Shown piece by piece: positions 35,209 to 53,057 of a stretch of DNA of 64,000 nucleotides. The translations under genes and the position numbers were made by a program. The notes beneath the pieces were generated by a model. The model was not told the DNA's origin. It made no database searches and saw only the letters and a list, made by a program, of their open reading frames with translations. The DNA comes from Linnemannia hyalina (Eukaryota > Mortierellomycota > Mortierellomycetes > Mortierellales > Mortierellaceae): NCBI GenBank assembly GCA_019671135.1, contig JAHRHY010000006.1, forward strand, positions 868,001 to 932,000, in the 5' to 3' direction. How positions within the stretch are numbered: position 1 is the stretch's first letter; every line of letters begins with the position of its first letter.

Positions 35209-37191
35209 ATGGCCGACCAAGCAGAACTCATCGCCAACTTTGTCGCCGTCTCTGGCGCCACCCCCGAACAAGCCCAATTCTACCTCGAGGCCAACAACTG
35301 GGACATCAACGTAACACGCAAAACAACCCTCACATGCAGAAACAGACTAGGTGCTACCTTTTGCTTTGCATGACATGCTCACATTTGCCTTTACTCTCGT
35401 TCACTTCTATAGGCGGCTACAAGCAGCTTTTACGAGGAGCCGCAGGCAGGGGGAGCATCAGGAGGAAGAAGCAACAGGGGCGCAAGCCGTGTCGATGAAG
35501 ACGATGAGGACTATGTTGACGACGAAGACGACTTGGACGACATTTTGGCCCAGTCTGCGCCCAAGTCTGCCTCGTCCGAGGGTAAGCGCAAGGCTGGCGA
35601 CTCGAGCGCGTCCTCTGGCCGCAGACAAGGGTACGTGTACACCTCTTTTTTTTGCGTGACTGTGAGTTGCTTTGTTCACAGCCCTAAGTTACTGACATAC
35701 ACTTTTTGACATGAATATTGTAGAGGTATTGCCACCTTCCGCGACTTAGGCAAGAGCGAAGACGAGGAGACCGATGAATCGGACCATGAGTCGCAGAAAT
35801 ATTTTGCCGGCGGCGAAAAATCGTAAGACCTCAATCTTGTTGTTTCTGGGATAATACGCGGACTAAATATTTCTCTTTTTCGTTGATTCGATTGGTTTCT
35901 AACGCTCTTTGATGTTTTGTTTGGTTTCTGGAAACTAGAGGAGTCATGGTTCAGGGGCCTCCCGGAAAGAAGGACCCCAATGCTTTGATCGAGGATATCT
36001 TGAAGAAGGCCGCAAAGTAGGCATCAGCCCATCATTACTATTGTTATGCCTTCGTATGGATCTCTGAGCTACATGTTGAAATCGTGAACACCTGGCCGTA
36101 TAAACTAAATGTCTTCTTTTTGGCTTGTAATTATTAGGGGAGGTCAGGCTCGCGAGGAGGAGCCCCAGCAGCCTGCTGCCAAGAAGAGCTACTTCACTGG
36201 TTCTGGTATGGCAATTGAGGAAAGATGACTCTTTAATGATAGTGAAGATGTGATGAAGTTGACTGGATTCTAACCATCCTTGGTTGCTACGATGTGAACA
36301 TGTAGGGAACCGTTTGGGAAGCGAAGGAGAGACTTCATCGTCTGCCCCTACCCCTGTCCCTGCCCCTACTACGCCTGTCAGAGCTACTCCTTCCCCTGAG
36401 GTCTTGGAGACTGTAAGTGGCAACTCAAAGGAGGTGTTTATGTATTTGAGCTATCATGGAACCGTGTGTCTAACACTCATTGTTGAAAAACATATGAACT
36501 TATAGGTCACTCGCAGCATCACATTCTGGAGGAACGGATACAGTCTCGATGATGGTCCTTTGATGAGCTACACCGACCCTGCCAACAGAGAATTCTTGGA
36601 TGCCATCAACAAGGGGTAAGGTTACTCATGGAAGTGCTTAACTTCCGACCATTAAGGATATGGAACAAGAAACTGATACATCTTCACTCGCATTGTATAC
36701 AACGTAGACAAGCACCTATCAAATACCTCAACATCAAGCCTGGCCAGCCTGTCGACATGCGTGTGGCGAAGCGTACGGATGAGGATTACAAGGAGCCTCC
36801 CAAGGCCCCACCAAAGGCCTTTGATGGTACAGGAAATCGCCTGGGCAGTATTGCGTCCCCTCTCTCTTCTTCATCCAGCATTCCCGGATCATTCCCAGGG
36901 GCTGCCTCTTCTGCAGCCACACCACCACCCCGCAGCTTGCAGATTGACGAGTCGCAACCGGTGACGTCGATTCAGATCCGGTTGGCGGATGGAACGAGGA
37001 TGGTGGCGCGCTTCAACCACACACACACGATCAATGACATTCGTGGATTCATCAATGCTTCCCGTGCTGGTGAGGCCTCAAGACCCTATGTGCTCCAGAC
37101 TAGCTTCCCCAAGAAGGATTTGGAGGATGTGACACAGACTGTCAAGGATGCTGGATTGCTGAACGCCGTTGTCTTGCAGCGCCTGGCTTAA
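35209..37191 (+). CDS. SHP1: UBX-domain Cdc48 cofactor p47/Shp1, 421 aa
   Basis: Eight exons: 35209-35310, 35413-35630, 35724-35822, 35939-36016, 36138-36205, 36306-36412, 36506-36615 and 36708-37191. All introns are GT-AG. The full p47 architecture is visible: an N-terminal UBA domain (residues 5-40), an acidic linker, GIATFRDL and [16 protein letters not shown] motifs typical of Shp1/p47, a SEP domain ([22 protein letters not shown]) and a C-terminal UBX domain (about 337-421) with TSFPKKDL at the Cdc48-binding loop. The protein recruits ubiquitinated cargo to Cdc48/p97 for membrane fusion and protein turnover. A second possible donor inside exon 2 (near 35580) could give a shorter variant. 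Confidence 0.94.
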
Positions 37192-37859
37192 AGGCCATCT
37201 TCTTTTTCGGGATTGCAAGCACAGCGGTGAGAGAGAAAGGAAGATAGAAAGCATAAGGCTAACAAAGCAAATGTTCATTGACGAACTACATGATATCAAA
37301 AAAAGAAATCAATTCAATTAGCGAATGTCTTTTTGTTTTATTTTGCGAAACGGAAGAGGAAAGCGAATCAATATGAGGAAGCAATTGGAAACATGTGGAA
37401 GAAAAAAGTCAAAGTGTGTGGGCATACGTATATGAATTGGTGTGAGGGGTGAGCGTATGGGTGAAGAGTATGCGTCAACACGATCAGTTATCCTAGACGC
37501 CATCCTCGTGTACGCCTTTGGATATGCGATGCGACCTGCTGGCTATTGGTAACATCAATGCGCTTTCGCATCTTGTACCTGAATTATGATATTTTCGGGC
37601 ATCGTTTTTTGAAAAAAATAAATTTTGAAAGAAAAGGTGGCAAAGCAAAGCCAAGCCCAAATGACCACTTGAATGCAGCATGTGCGATTACAGGAAGACC
37701 CTTTTCCCCTTCAGAGTGAGCCTCGTGGGCGGACATCATCCTTTTTTTTTTGTTCCTTCAGTCCACACTACATCCACCTCCCTTTTCCTTTCACCCTTCC
37801 TCTCTTCACCAACAACAACAACAACATCCACCGCACCCTCCATCCGACAACGACCCACT
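37192..37859. other. intergenic, 0.67 kb
   Basis: No gene is supported. C/T-rich sequence followed by CAA repeats (37740-37850) precedes the next start codon. Confidence 0.5.
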
Positions 37860-39798
37860 ATGATGGATGAACCACCAAAGAACCGGCCACCAAGTATGTC
37901 CAGGAAAACAAGCAAACGACATGTCCATTACACTTACAGAATGTTCTGATGAGACCCTGAGCCTAGGATGGAATAGGGACTCCTTGGACATGAACACCAG
38001 ACTGGACAGCTCACCCCTAAAACAACCTTCTTACCTTTTTGCTAATAGACACCTCGTTCAAACAACAGCGTCTGAAGGCATGGCAGCCTATCTTGACCGC
38101 AAAGTCGGTCCTTCCGACTTTCTTCATCCTCGGCATCCTGTTTGCACCTCTGGGAGGACTGCTCCTCTGGAGAAACGGCCAGGTATGGCGTCAATGCTCA
38201 TCAGGAATCAGGAGAATACAAAACAAACAGTGTAACCTCTTACAACCCCCAACTTGCCGAAGGGCGAATGACGAACCCTGTTCTTCAGCCTGCGCTCAAC
38301 ACACTGGGACTTACCTCTGTTTGCGCCCGCCTGAGGTGGCTGTGTGCTACAGTGTTATTTATACCGTTCGCCCACTCATTATTATCTCAATTGCCTTGTT
38401 CTGCACTCCTGCAACCACGATAGATCACAGAGATGTCGTTCGAATATACAGACTGCGTGGATGCCCTTACATGGACACCAGCGTCTGATGTGAACTTTGT
38501 GCACTCGTCCGTCGTCAACGTCACCAAACCAAGCTACATGATCAGCAACGGAATCCATAGTGTCGACGCTTCTCCAGAAAGCCCCGCCGGCACACCCCCC
38601 TTTACCTATCCCGTCCAAACGTGCACAGTCAACATTACCATCCCCACCGACTTCCAGCCGCCAGTCATGATGTACTATAAGCTGACGAACTTCTTCCAGA
38701 ACCACCGCAAATATACCAAGAGTCTGGATTACAAGCAGCTGAACGGAGCGCCCGCGAGTGTGGCCGAACTTAATTCAAGGAAGGGCTGCAACATTACAGG
38801 CGAAGTCCCTATCTATCCTTGTGGTTTGATCGCCAACTCCATGTTCAATGGTAAGACCTCCAAGGAGCCCAGCTAGGTTTTGTATTTGAGTGATATATTG
38901 GACTTTGGTCAATTTTCAACCAAGTCCTAACAACCTGTTTATACATTCACATTAGACACTATTTTTGGATTGACTGCAGCGCCCACCACTACAGGAGCCG
39001 ACTACATCTTCCTGCCCGACAGAATCGCCTCGCCTGCGGACAAAGGAAAGTATGCAAACTATGGATACACTAATCTCGATGAGATCCTCCCTCCACCCAA
39101 CTGGCGCCCCCGTTTCCCTGACGGGAAGTACTCTGTCGCCTTTCCCCCGCCTTTGATTTCGACGGATGAGCATTTCCAGGTCTGGATGAGAACTGCTGGC
39201 TGGTCGACTTTCCTGAAGACCTATGGTCGTGGCACTGAGGTCCTCCCCGCAGGAGAATACCAGATGATGATTGATATGAGTAAGCGACTTGGATTGATAT
39301 GAATTGCGTTGTGGATGTATGGTCTTCTCGTAATGGTCGTTGTTGTTAACATGGCTTTTGTTTTTGTGTGCTGCTTCTTTTGTCTAGACTTCCCCATTAA
39401 GACATATGGAGGAAAGAAGTACATTGTGATTTCGTCAATTGGCGCCATCGGAGGTCGCAACAGCTTTTTGGGCATTGGATACATTGCCATTGCGGTAATC
39501 TGCGCTGGCCTGGGCGTTGTCTTTACCGCCTTTCATATTGCCAGACCTCGGTGAGTGAATTGATTGCTTGGGACTTGAATTCAAAGGACTCGTTGGCTGC
39601 TCTTTTTGATTAAGAGTGCAAAGGAAGATGAGGCAACAACTGACCCTTGCTTGTACTGTGATTCTATTTTTCAATAGCATTATCGGCGACCACTCCAAGA
39701 TTTCGTTTGGAGGCGAGGCGACGGCTCACACGCGTGCGCCCAACCGAGCTGACGATGTAGGCGGCAACCGTATCCGATCGCGCTACGAGGACGAATAG
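37860..39798 (+). CDS. CDC50/Lem3 family flippase subunit, 400 aa
   Basis: Six exons: 37860-37893 (34 nt), 38049-38182, 38424-38850, 38956-39279, 39388-39550 and 39678-39798. All introns are GT-AG. The family pattern is complete: [17 protein letters not shown] before the first membrane helix ([16 protein letters not shown]), a large cysteine-containing lumenal domain with several N-glycosylation sequons (NVT, NIT, NDT), [14 protein letters not shown], the [12 protein letters not shown] motif, and a second helix near the C-terminus ([20 protein letters not shown]). CDC50 proteins partner P4-ATPases that flip aminophospholipids in the Golgi, endosomes and plasma membrane. ATG 37863 is an equally possible start. 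An AATAAA follows the stop. Confidence 0.94.
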
Positions 39799-39859
39799 GC
39801 TTTTTCAACTACAGTACATTATATTTTTTCTCGTCCTGTACTCTTTCCATCCCTGCGAA

Positions 39860-39865
39860 AATAAA
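39860..39865 (+). terminator. AATAAA polyadenylation signal (CDC50 gene)
   Basis: AATAAA 62 bases after the stop codon at 39798. Confidence 0.45.
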
Positions 39866-40107
39866 TTTCCCACGAAACACATACAAAAAAGCCACAGCAA
39901 GACGCCATTGTCCCCATCCATCACAATCAAGACTAAAAATGGGGCACAACTCAAGGCTGGGCTGGCTGACCACAAAAAAAATGAGGCACCGACACCTGGT
40001 TTTCCCGGCCCGCCTCTTTGTTCGTCTGCTTGCTATTCCTTCTTTCGTCCTTCCCACGATCACTACACCCTTTTTTTTTTTCTTTTCTTTTCTTTTCATT
40101 TCTCCCA

Positions 40108-41917
40108 ATGTTCCGCCTTCGCACAATGACAACCGCCCTCAGAAACTTCCATACCTCATCCGCAAAGTTGCATGACGCCGCCATCGTCGGTCTCCATGCC
40201 GACGGCCAGCTTTTGGTCCCCCGATCCATCGCAGCCAACGGCAAGGACTCCCTCGCCACCATCCTCAAGGCCGCCGGTGCCAAGGGCAAGGCTGGCGAGA
40301 GCCGCGTCTTTTACGGTGACTTCGGCCTCGGCTCCAAGGTCCAGAAGGTCGCCGTCGTTGGTCTCGGAAAGCAAGGAACTAGCGCTGCTGCCAAAGATCG
40401 CGTCCGTGCTGCTGTAAGTTTTCTTTTGCACCTTTTTTGAGGCATGGGCAACCTTGCCTGTTCATTTTTATTAACAATTAAACCCATTACTGGTGTTTTT
40501 TTCTCAGGTTGCCACCGGAGTCAAGGCTTTGAAGGCTCAGGAGGCCAAGGATATCGGTATTGCTGGAATGGGCCACGACCAGGCTGCTGCCGAGGGAGCT
40601 TCGCTCGGACTCTACAACTTCAACTACTTCAAGTCAGGAAAGAAGGGCGCTGCCGAGGACATCAAGATCTCTGCTTTGGATCTTGAGAGTCCCGACGAGA
40701 TCCAGGCATTCAAGAACGGCCTCATCCAGGCCCATGCTCAGAATTTGGCCCGTATCCTTATGGAGACTCCTGCCAACCACATGACTCCCACCTTGTTCGC
40801 CGAGCGTTTCCTCAAGGAGGTCGAGGCCTTGGGATTGGGGGGCAAGTTGAAGGTCCATGTCCGCGACCAGACCTGGGCTGAGGAGCACAAGATGGGTGCC
40901 TTCCTGAGCGTCTCTCGCGGAAGCGATGAGCCCCTCAAGTTCTTGGAGATCCAGTACGAAGGAGGCAAGGCTGGCGATAGACCCTTGGGCTTGGTCGGAA
41001 AGGGTGTCACCTTTGACACGTAAGTAGCTTTGTTTATAGCTTGGATGCAACGACATGGGCGCAATGAGTGTGTGATATCTGGATGTGTTACTAACGAATG
41101 GGGCTTTTATTCTACTTGATATTTAATTAGTGGTGGAATTTCCATCAAGCCTTCGGCCAACATGGCTGCCATGAAGGGAGATATGGGTGGTGCTGCCACC
41201 GTTGCCGCTGCCATCTGGGGTATTGCTGCCTTGAACCTGCCCATCAACCTCGTTGCCGGTATCCCCCTGTGCGAGAACATGCCCTCAGGCAGGGCCACCA
41301 AGCCCGGTGATGTCGTCACTTCCATGTCGGGCAAGACCATCGAGGTCGACAACACCGATGCCGAGGGCCGTCTCATCCTTGCCGATGCCTTGACCTTCAT
41401 CTCCAAGATCTACCAGCCCCATACCTTGATCGACTTGGCCACCTTGACCGGTGCCATGGATGTCGCCTTGGGAGGAGCCTACGCCGGAGTGTTCTCGACC
41501 AGCAACTCTCTATGGTCCGAGTTGGACGCCGCCGGAGAGGAGGCCCACGAGGCCTTCTGGAGAATGCCCCTCCACAGCGTCTACTTGCCCCAGATCACCG
41601 CCAACACCGTTGCCGACTTGATCAACACTGGAGGACGCAGTGCCGGAAGCTGTACCGCTGCCATCTTCTTGCGCGAGTTTGTCCACGGTGTCGAGAGAGA
41701 CGACGGATTCGCCCAGGCTGAGGATGAGCCCTCCACAGAGGTCGGAACTCCTTTGGAGGCCACTGGAAACGTGAAGGCCGGTAGCGTGCGGTATGCCCAT
41801 ATCGATATTGCCGGAGTCATGGACACCACCAGCAGTGCCGGATACTACGCCAAGGGTATGACTGGTCGCCCTGCCAGAGCCTTGATCGAGTTTGCCAAGA
41901 AGTTTTCTTCTAACTAA
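40108..41917 (+). CDS. M17 leucine aminopeptidase, 534 aa
   Basis: Three exons: 40108-40413, 40508-41019 and 41131-41917. The C-terminal domain carries the M17 active site: GKGVTFDTGGISIKP (catalytic Lys, metal Asp), MKGDMGGAA and the signature NTDAEGRL. The N-terminus (MFRLRTMTTALRNFHTSS) is basic and hydroxylated and has no acidic residue, as a mitochondrial presequence would. A second Met at residue 7 could start a cytosolic form, so dual targeting is possible but unproven. The enzyme removes N-terminal residues from peptides with two metal ions, usually as a hexamer. Residues around 480-500 form a Glu-rich insert (EDEPSTEVGTPLE). Confidence 0.94.
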
Positions 41918-43383
41918 AGAATGAGGTTAGATAGCCTGGTCGGATTGTATTTTTTTTTATATAACTCTTAGTATTGGGGTAGATTGGAAATGACTAAACA
42001 AATATTCTAATTATCGAACAAAAGGGAAGGCAGGGTGGGGGACACTGTGGATGTGATTTGGCAGTGCCTTCAGAGCAGATAAAGTGGTTCTGCTCAACAT
42101 GCTTTGTCTTTCTTCTCTTTAACCACATCACGCCTTTGATTTTACCAATCCGATGAACAGCACAGCAGAATCGAATAGAGTTGTCATACGTGGTGCGTTC
42201 ATGGAAACGCAATTGATGGCTCGAGTGTTGTTGAGCAAAAGTAAAAAAAAGGCTCACAAACCACGCGCCTTTCTCTTTGGAGTTTTCTTCTTTCTACTCT
42301 TCTTTCTACTTTTCTTTCTGTTGTACTTTGTGTGAGAAGTGGCAGCAGGACCAATTAGCACTATCGAATGTTCATCTTCGGTTGCTGTATGTCGCTGTCG
42401 TTCTGGCGGTGTCGTTGCCATTTTTTACCCGCTTCATGCCGAATGAATAAAGGTGGGTTCATTGGAATGAAGCGTCGGCCTCAATGGTGCAGATAAACCG
42501 ACCCCTTCGTTGCTATTTTCCGATTCAAAAGATTCAGAGCCGGGGGCATTGCGCCCAGTCCAAGTCCAACCTTGAGGGGGTATTGTGCAATTTCAATATG
42601 TACGCCTTTTTGGCATTCAAGTTAATTGTGATGTCCGTCAATGCTATCAGCACAAAAAGCACACAAAATAAAACAATGCCTGCGCGCTCCTACTCTTCCT
42701 CTGACAATTGCATCGCCTATCCGTGTTTCTGTAGTCAAACACTGCATGATGGCGGCGCCGCGCATTTTGGCAAAATAAAAAACTCTACGCCCCTTCTTCC
42801 CTTTCTTCCTATCTCCCTTTCCTTCCTTCCCGCTCTGGTGCCACCTTAGGGGGGTGGGGGTGGTTGTTGGTGTAAAAAAAATGAGCTTTATTGCAATATT
42901 GAATTTTGGAATGATTGCACTGCAGCGGGACGGCTCCTTGTTTGAGAAAAAGACACGCGGAGATAATATTGCATGGGGCCGGCAGAAAGGTGTATTGAGC
43001 GATGCGTAGAGAAGAGACGAAAAAGAAATAAAGGGGAGAGGAAGATATTAGGACAAACAAAGGCAGAGCCGCGCAGTTGAGAAGAAAGGTTCTTGAACTA
43101 TGGTGGGTTACGTGGGTTAAAAGGTGTTTATGATATATTCCCATTCTGACGCAGAGAAGAAGGAAAGGAGGCGAGAGAACAGGACACCGCAACACAACGA
43201 CAACGATTTGGCTTGTTCGCTTTGGTCGATGGCGAAGAGGTCCAAATACCAACACCAATACCAACAGTCATATTGATCCTCATGGTTACTATTGTTGCTC
43301 TAATTCACGGTGTTCCGTCCTTTCCTTGAGTCGCTGTCTGTTTTCTTTGTTGTCGATGTTGTTTTCTGTGCCGGCTAGGCAGT

Positions 43384-43415
43384 GAGGACACAACGGAGTG
43401 GACCGTTGTGTCCTC
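43384..43415. repeat. perfect 13-bp inverted repeat with 6-base loop
   Basis: gaggacacaacgg (43384-43396), loop agtgga, then ccgttgtgtcctc (43403-43415). The arms are exactly complementary. It lies 1.5 kb from the nearest gene on the left and 1.2 kb from the one on the right. Confidence 0.9.
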
Positions 43416-44242
43416 TCTCCTCTCTCCTCTTCTCTCCTCACTGGCCCCTTATGTGTCCTTCTTTATCCCGGCACAGCTACGCAATGGATAATCGAAATCT
43501 CAGCTTAAGTCTCCCCTTTGAATGACTGACTCTCCTTGTTTTCCGTCCTCTTTGTCGTCTTCTTTTTCTTCTTTCTTTCTCCTCAGCGTTGAATTTTCTT
43601 TGTGTGCCGTGTCGTTGACCCTGTTCGTATCGGCCTGTCGGTCCTGGTTTGCCTCTCCTGTCCTCGGCGAAGATATCCACCCATCTGGCCATTCCTGATC
43701 CGAAGGTCCAGTTGAGCTCCATAGCCTTTTTTTATTTATTTCTTTTGATGCAGTGCTGTGGCATCCTTCGCCCATCTGTTTTGATTGTTGCTGTTGTTTG
43801 ATTGACCCATTGGCCCATGCAATTCAAGCCAGATGATAAACAATGCACATGGCAGTAGTTTGTTCCTGGCTGCCTACATCAGGCATGAGTATTTGCTTTT
43901 ATTTTATTTTGCTTTTTGCAGCAAAACAAAACAAAACAATCAAAGCAAACAAGCACACGGTGCAGACTAAGAACACATTCAAAACATATAAAGGCAAAAA
44001 AACAAGCGAATGTGCTCTCAACAATGAAGCGTTTGCCTTTTTGTCTTTCCTTTGCTCTCTCTCTAATCTTTACTCTCACAAAGTGTTGAACAAATCAAAC
44101 AAAACATTTCACTCTGCTGCAGCCCCTCCTTCTCACTCCTTTCCCTCCACATTGACCACTACAAGGCTGTCCATATGGCACTAGCATAACTGACACCGAC
44201 AACCACTGCACGCCCCCACCCCCCCCACCTCGCCAACCCTCG

Positions 44243-44267
44243 TTTTTTTTTTTTTTTTTTTTTTTTT
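44243..44267 (+). repeat. T25 tract upstream of the 1048-aa gene
   Basis: Twenty-five T bases on the coding strand about 345 bases before the ATG, much like the T26 tract before the phosphatase gene. Confidence 0.7.
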
Positions 44268-44269
44268 CC

Positions 44270-44612
44270 TTGTGCTCTTGTGCATATTTTCATTACCGTC
44301 CCCGTTCATTCTCTTCTCTTTTTTCTCGTCCTCTTCCTTTTGTTTTCTATACCCTCCCTTCCTCAAAATAATACCCTTGCCTCACCTCATCACCCTATTC
44401 CCCCCTTTCTCTCTTTCTCTTAATACTCACTTCTCTCTTCTTAAAAATACCTTAATACCCAGTTACTAATCCTACTCCTTCTACGGCTTCTCATTCAAAC
44501 CTCCCCTAACCAAACTCACTCGCTCATTCAACCATTCACTCACTCTCCTTCTCTTACCTTTCATAACTCAACACCCCTCTCCTCTCCACTCCCATCCACT
44601 CACCTATTCACA
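44270..44612 (+). promoter_or_regulatory. pyrimidine-rich leader of the 1048-aa gene
   Basis: About 330 bases of nearly pure C/T with scattered A on the sense strand, reaching the start codon. No TATA box is visible. Confidence 0.5.
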
Positions 44613-47600
44613 ATGGCTCTCGCAATGCAACCCAAAAAGAAACTCAAGGTAAAACAATGACCCCGCAGGAACCAGCCAACCACTTTTGACAATCCCCTCA
44701 CTCGAGTGTTACAAGGGAAAAACGGAAAAACTCACCCCACCACGAACGGCGACGACGCTCTCTATTCTACAACTTGCAATTCGTATCTAGAACCGATCGA
44801 CGCGGCGCTCTGCTTCGACCAGAGCCTTTGAGGAAGAGGACGAGGACATGGCTATCATCAGTCGTCTCGAAAAGGAGCCCTGGCAACCTGATCTCCTACT
44901 CGAGCGCCAATCCGACAAGGCCTTCTCCCCAAACCCCTTTCTTTCCTCCTCCTCTACTACTACAACAACAGCAGCTGCTATTTCTAACAATATCAATGTG
45001 GCAACAGTAACCACAACAACAAACAACGGCCTAGAAGAGCCCTCAACCAACACAGAGTCGACGATGGCGGGGGGGTTCCAAGGGGTGATACCAGTCATTA
45101 TCAAATCGCCTTCCTCAGTCATCACGACCGCAGACTCTGACTGTGTCGAGTCCATCTTTGAGGACCATTCCTCAAAGATCCCAGGCATAGAAGAATATCT
45201 CCAACAGACCCACCAAGAGCAACTTCTCCTGCAGCAGCAACGATTACAGCAACAACAGGAGGTGCAGCTGCAGCTGCAATACCAATTGCCTGCCCATCTC
45301 GTCCATCAGAACAAAATCAACAACATCAACGCCACTGCCGTCCATAATGCGGCCACGATTAATAATAACAGCAGTAGTGCCTACACCAATAGCACTAATA
45401 ACAACACAAGGAGACAGACTTCCCAACAGTACCGAAACTCATTTCATGGTCATTCGGCCCCTTTTCTCGGTCTGGATGAACATCGATCCAGCCTGACATC
45501 CCGACCTCTCTCGACTCACGAGCCCCAGGCGAGGAGTGAGTCGCCTTTGAGCAAGGTCGTGACCGATAACGAGGTAATCGGATCAAACAAGATATCGTCG
45601 TTATTATTTTTTGTAGTAGTGTTCTAATCTGTTTGGACATCCCAATCGTCTCTCTCTCTCTGTATACTATTCAAACGAGAGGGGAAAAGAGGGAAGGGTA
45701 TTGGCGAATGCTCTAATTGGGGATTGTGCATCTTCCACGAGGAATGCAGATTCTGAACAACGTGCTTACTCGATGTTCCTATATTCTTTTTTTTTCTTTT
45801 ACTACTACCCTAACCATATCACTACAATGTCCATGCATTCACCTACCAAAAGGATGTCATCGAGTCTCTCCAATCCCTCAAGAACCTTGCTATGCTAGCC
45901 CTGGATGGCCTGCTCCAACAAGTCGTCTCAGATGTGACAGCAAGCGACCCCGTCTACAATGCGGATGAGACTACGCTTCAAGCCCGAGCGATGATTCGAC
46001 GAAAGTCCCTCCCACTCCTGCGATCGGAGGACAACCAGGGAGGCCTCAGGACCCCTGAGCATGAGCAAGAACAACAGTCCCTCTCCTATCTCAAGGGGGA
46101 CTCTCAGCCGCAGGAGGCTTCGACGCGCAGGACGACTGTGAGAATGTCCCTCTCTGATACGCCTATCGCTGGAATGGCCGCATCTTCCTTGGAGAGATTG
46201 GACGAACTCTCACGCAAGGTCGACCAACTCACTGTGGTTACGAACACCACAGACAGTAGCAACTCCTCCTTGTCCCACCTCAGAGCGCAGAATGTCCTCC
46301 ACGAGCCCCTTGATATCCCAAGCAACAGCAGCCGTGACCCATCTACCTTATCGTCGTCTCCCCACCATCGCCAGCAACAAAACGAGTCTAGACAGTACAC
46401 ACACCATCAATCAGCGTCCCCCTCACAGTTCCATCCTTCTCAAATCTTTGAGAGTCAAGAATACCAATTGGCCTGTGCACTCGCGGCTCTGCTTGCTTGC
46501 ATCTATCGGATCTTGAACACGATGCAAGAACCTCGTCTCCCCGTCCGCACCGAATCTGCTGACTCGGGGCTTGATCAAGCCTCTCGTCTCTGGAAGCGAC
46601 TGTCGTCCAACTCCTTTGTCCGGAACCCCCTCCGCGCCTCTCAAAGTAACCAGAGCAACCTCCGAGAGCACGTCAACAACGGCGATAGTAACCATGTGGG
46701 CTCCTCTCTCCCCTCGTCTCCTGAAAAGAAGACGTTGACTCATTCTGAGAGCGCTACTGGCGGATTCATCCAATCCATTAACCGGCAGGTTCGCATTATG
46801 AAGAGTCGGAGGACTCAGTCGACTTCCCAGATTGAAGTCCAGAAAACCACTTACAGCGACCTTGGCAAGCGTCCTGTGAGGTCGATGGGCGGATCCAATC
46901 TTCATCCTGAGAATGCCGCGCAGTCTGAGAAGGCCAAGAACCTGGAACGTGAATGGGGTGAGCTGGACAAGCTTATGGATGAGATGTCGTTCCTTTGGCA
47001 AGCGGTGGGCAGTCTGGAGGATGGGGATGGAGTAGATACCGACAGCCAGTCGGATGAAGAGAGAGACCGTAGGCACGTTTCAGTCGCCAACCCCTTTGAC
47101 AACAGCCGCGCGACCAGGCAACAACAAAGAACGTCCACCGTTTCTACTTGGACGCCTATGACCCCAGCACCCGATTTCGACCAGCAGACTTTGGACATGG
47201 CCGCTTTGGACGATCTTCCCAAGTACGACGATGTTGCCCCCCAGTACCGGATATACGAAAAGTCTGACCAGGCCACCACTCCTGCCGAAGATAGTCATGC
47301 CAAGGGAGGAATGTTGCGTGTGGCCAATCGTACAAGTCGATCCAACATGTCGTCCGGTCTTGATGATGAGAAGACGCGCATCGACTTGAACAATGTCATG
47401 GGTGCGATCGAGCGTCTCTCTAGGGTGGCTCCCCGGATGGACAACCAGCGCGTACAAATGTCGCCTACCCAGAAGAAGCAGATGGCACAGGCCAACGTTT
47501 CTAGCACAATCGACCAGATCTCTAAGTACCAGTGGGGTGAGAGGGCCGGGTCGTCTTCCTCATCAGCAGTCCGTCGCCAGACAGCCGCTGTCGATCCTAT

Positions 47601-48271
47601 CCCGGCAGAGAAGAGCCGCGACCTGAACAAGTTGATGAACCAAATTGCAGAGTCTGCCAAGGCTGGTTTCACAACTCAACGAGCTGAATTCTCTCCACGG
47701 CAGCAGTGGAAGCTTGAGGGAGCGCGGATCGGTGACAAGATTGAGCGTGGAGAGAAGATGCGTCTCAAAGACCAGGTAACAATTTGTGTTCCCATTTCTG
47801 TTGTTAAAATCCTGGTTGTTACTTCTAGCAATCTAATTGTTGGAAATTGTATTATCGCTCAAATAGGACTGGCAATCGCCCGAGTCGGTTCTGATCAAGG
47901 ACATGACTCGCTTGACGAATGCCCTGTACCAACAGACGGCGTCAACAGAGGCCTTTGAGACACAGCGGTACACGATGACGGAGGACAAGGCCCGCAACAT
48001 GGCATTGCAGGGGATCCTCAGCAAGATCGAACGCGTGTCTGGCCGAAGGATGGGTAACCAGGACGCACTCCCTCCAGCCGCCAAATCCAAGCCAAACTCT
48101 ACGTCTTCTTCCTCTTCGTCGTCTGAGAGCAAGCATAAGGAGGAGAGTAGTAGGGCGAAAGAGCTCCAGGAGATGATCGACCAGGTTGTAGGGGGTGGTG
48201 GTGGACCCAAACGGCGGACTGCCATGGCCTCTCAGCGCGCCGGGTTTAACCCTCCTGTCCCCCGGTCGTAA
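44613..48271 (+). CDS. large uncharacterised protein, 1048 aa
   Basis: Four exons: 44613-44648 (36 nt, encoding MALAMQPKKKLK), 44791-45573, 45853-47775 and 47867-48271. All junctions are GT-AG and phase 0. The protein is mostly Ser/Gln/Asn-rich linker, with several ordered helical segments: DVIESLQSLKNLAMLALDGL (274-293), LEREWGELDKLMDEMSFLWQ (about 630-650), a stretch around DLNNVMGAIERLSRV, the region just before exon 4, and an exon-4 helix beginning DWQSPESVLIKDMTRLTNAL. A basic PKKKLK near the N-terminus could be a nuclear signal, and an acidic EEEDEDM follows. There is no membrane segment or catalytic motif. I do not recognise the family; scaffold-like composition suggests a binding or adaptor role. 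An AATAAA lies 49 bases after the stop. Confidence 0.75.
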
Positions 48272-48319
48272 TTGGATGGGCAGGAGACCTGTACAGTACA
48301 AAGAACCATCTGTCGACAA

Positions 48320-48325
48320 AATAAA
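48320..48325 (+). terminator. AATAAA polyadenylation signal (1048-aa gene)
   Basis: AATAAA 49 bases after the stop codon. Only about 150 bases separate this gene from the convergent kinesin gene. Confidence 0.45.
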
Positions 48326-48424
48326 AATGTCATATTATTTTCTGAGTATTTTAATGTACATTGAAAAAAGAAGATAAAAAAAGAAGATATCTATGACCAA
48401 AACACAAAACAACAAAATTGGAAA

Positions 48425-53057
<4,633 letters not shown>

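Larger units (their letters stand above)
41918..44612. other. intergenic, 2.7 kb
   Basis: No gene is supported on either strand. It contains a perfect hairpin (43384-43415), a T25 tract and, from about 44270 to 44600, a strongly C/T-rich leader of the next gene. Confidence 0.5.
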
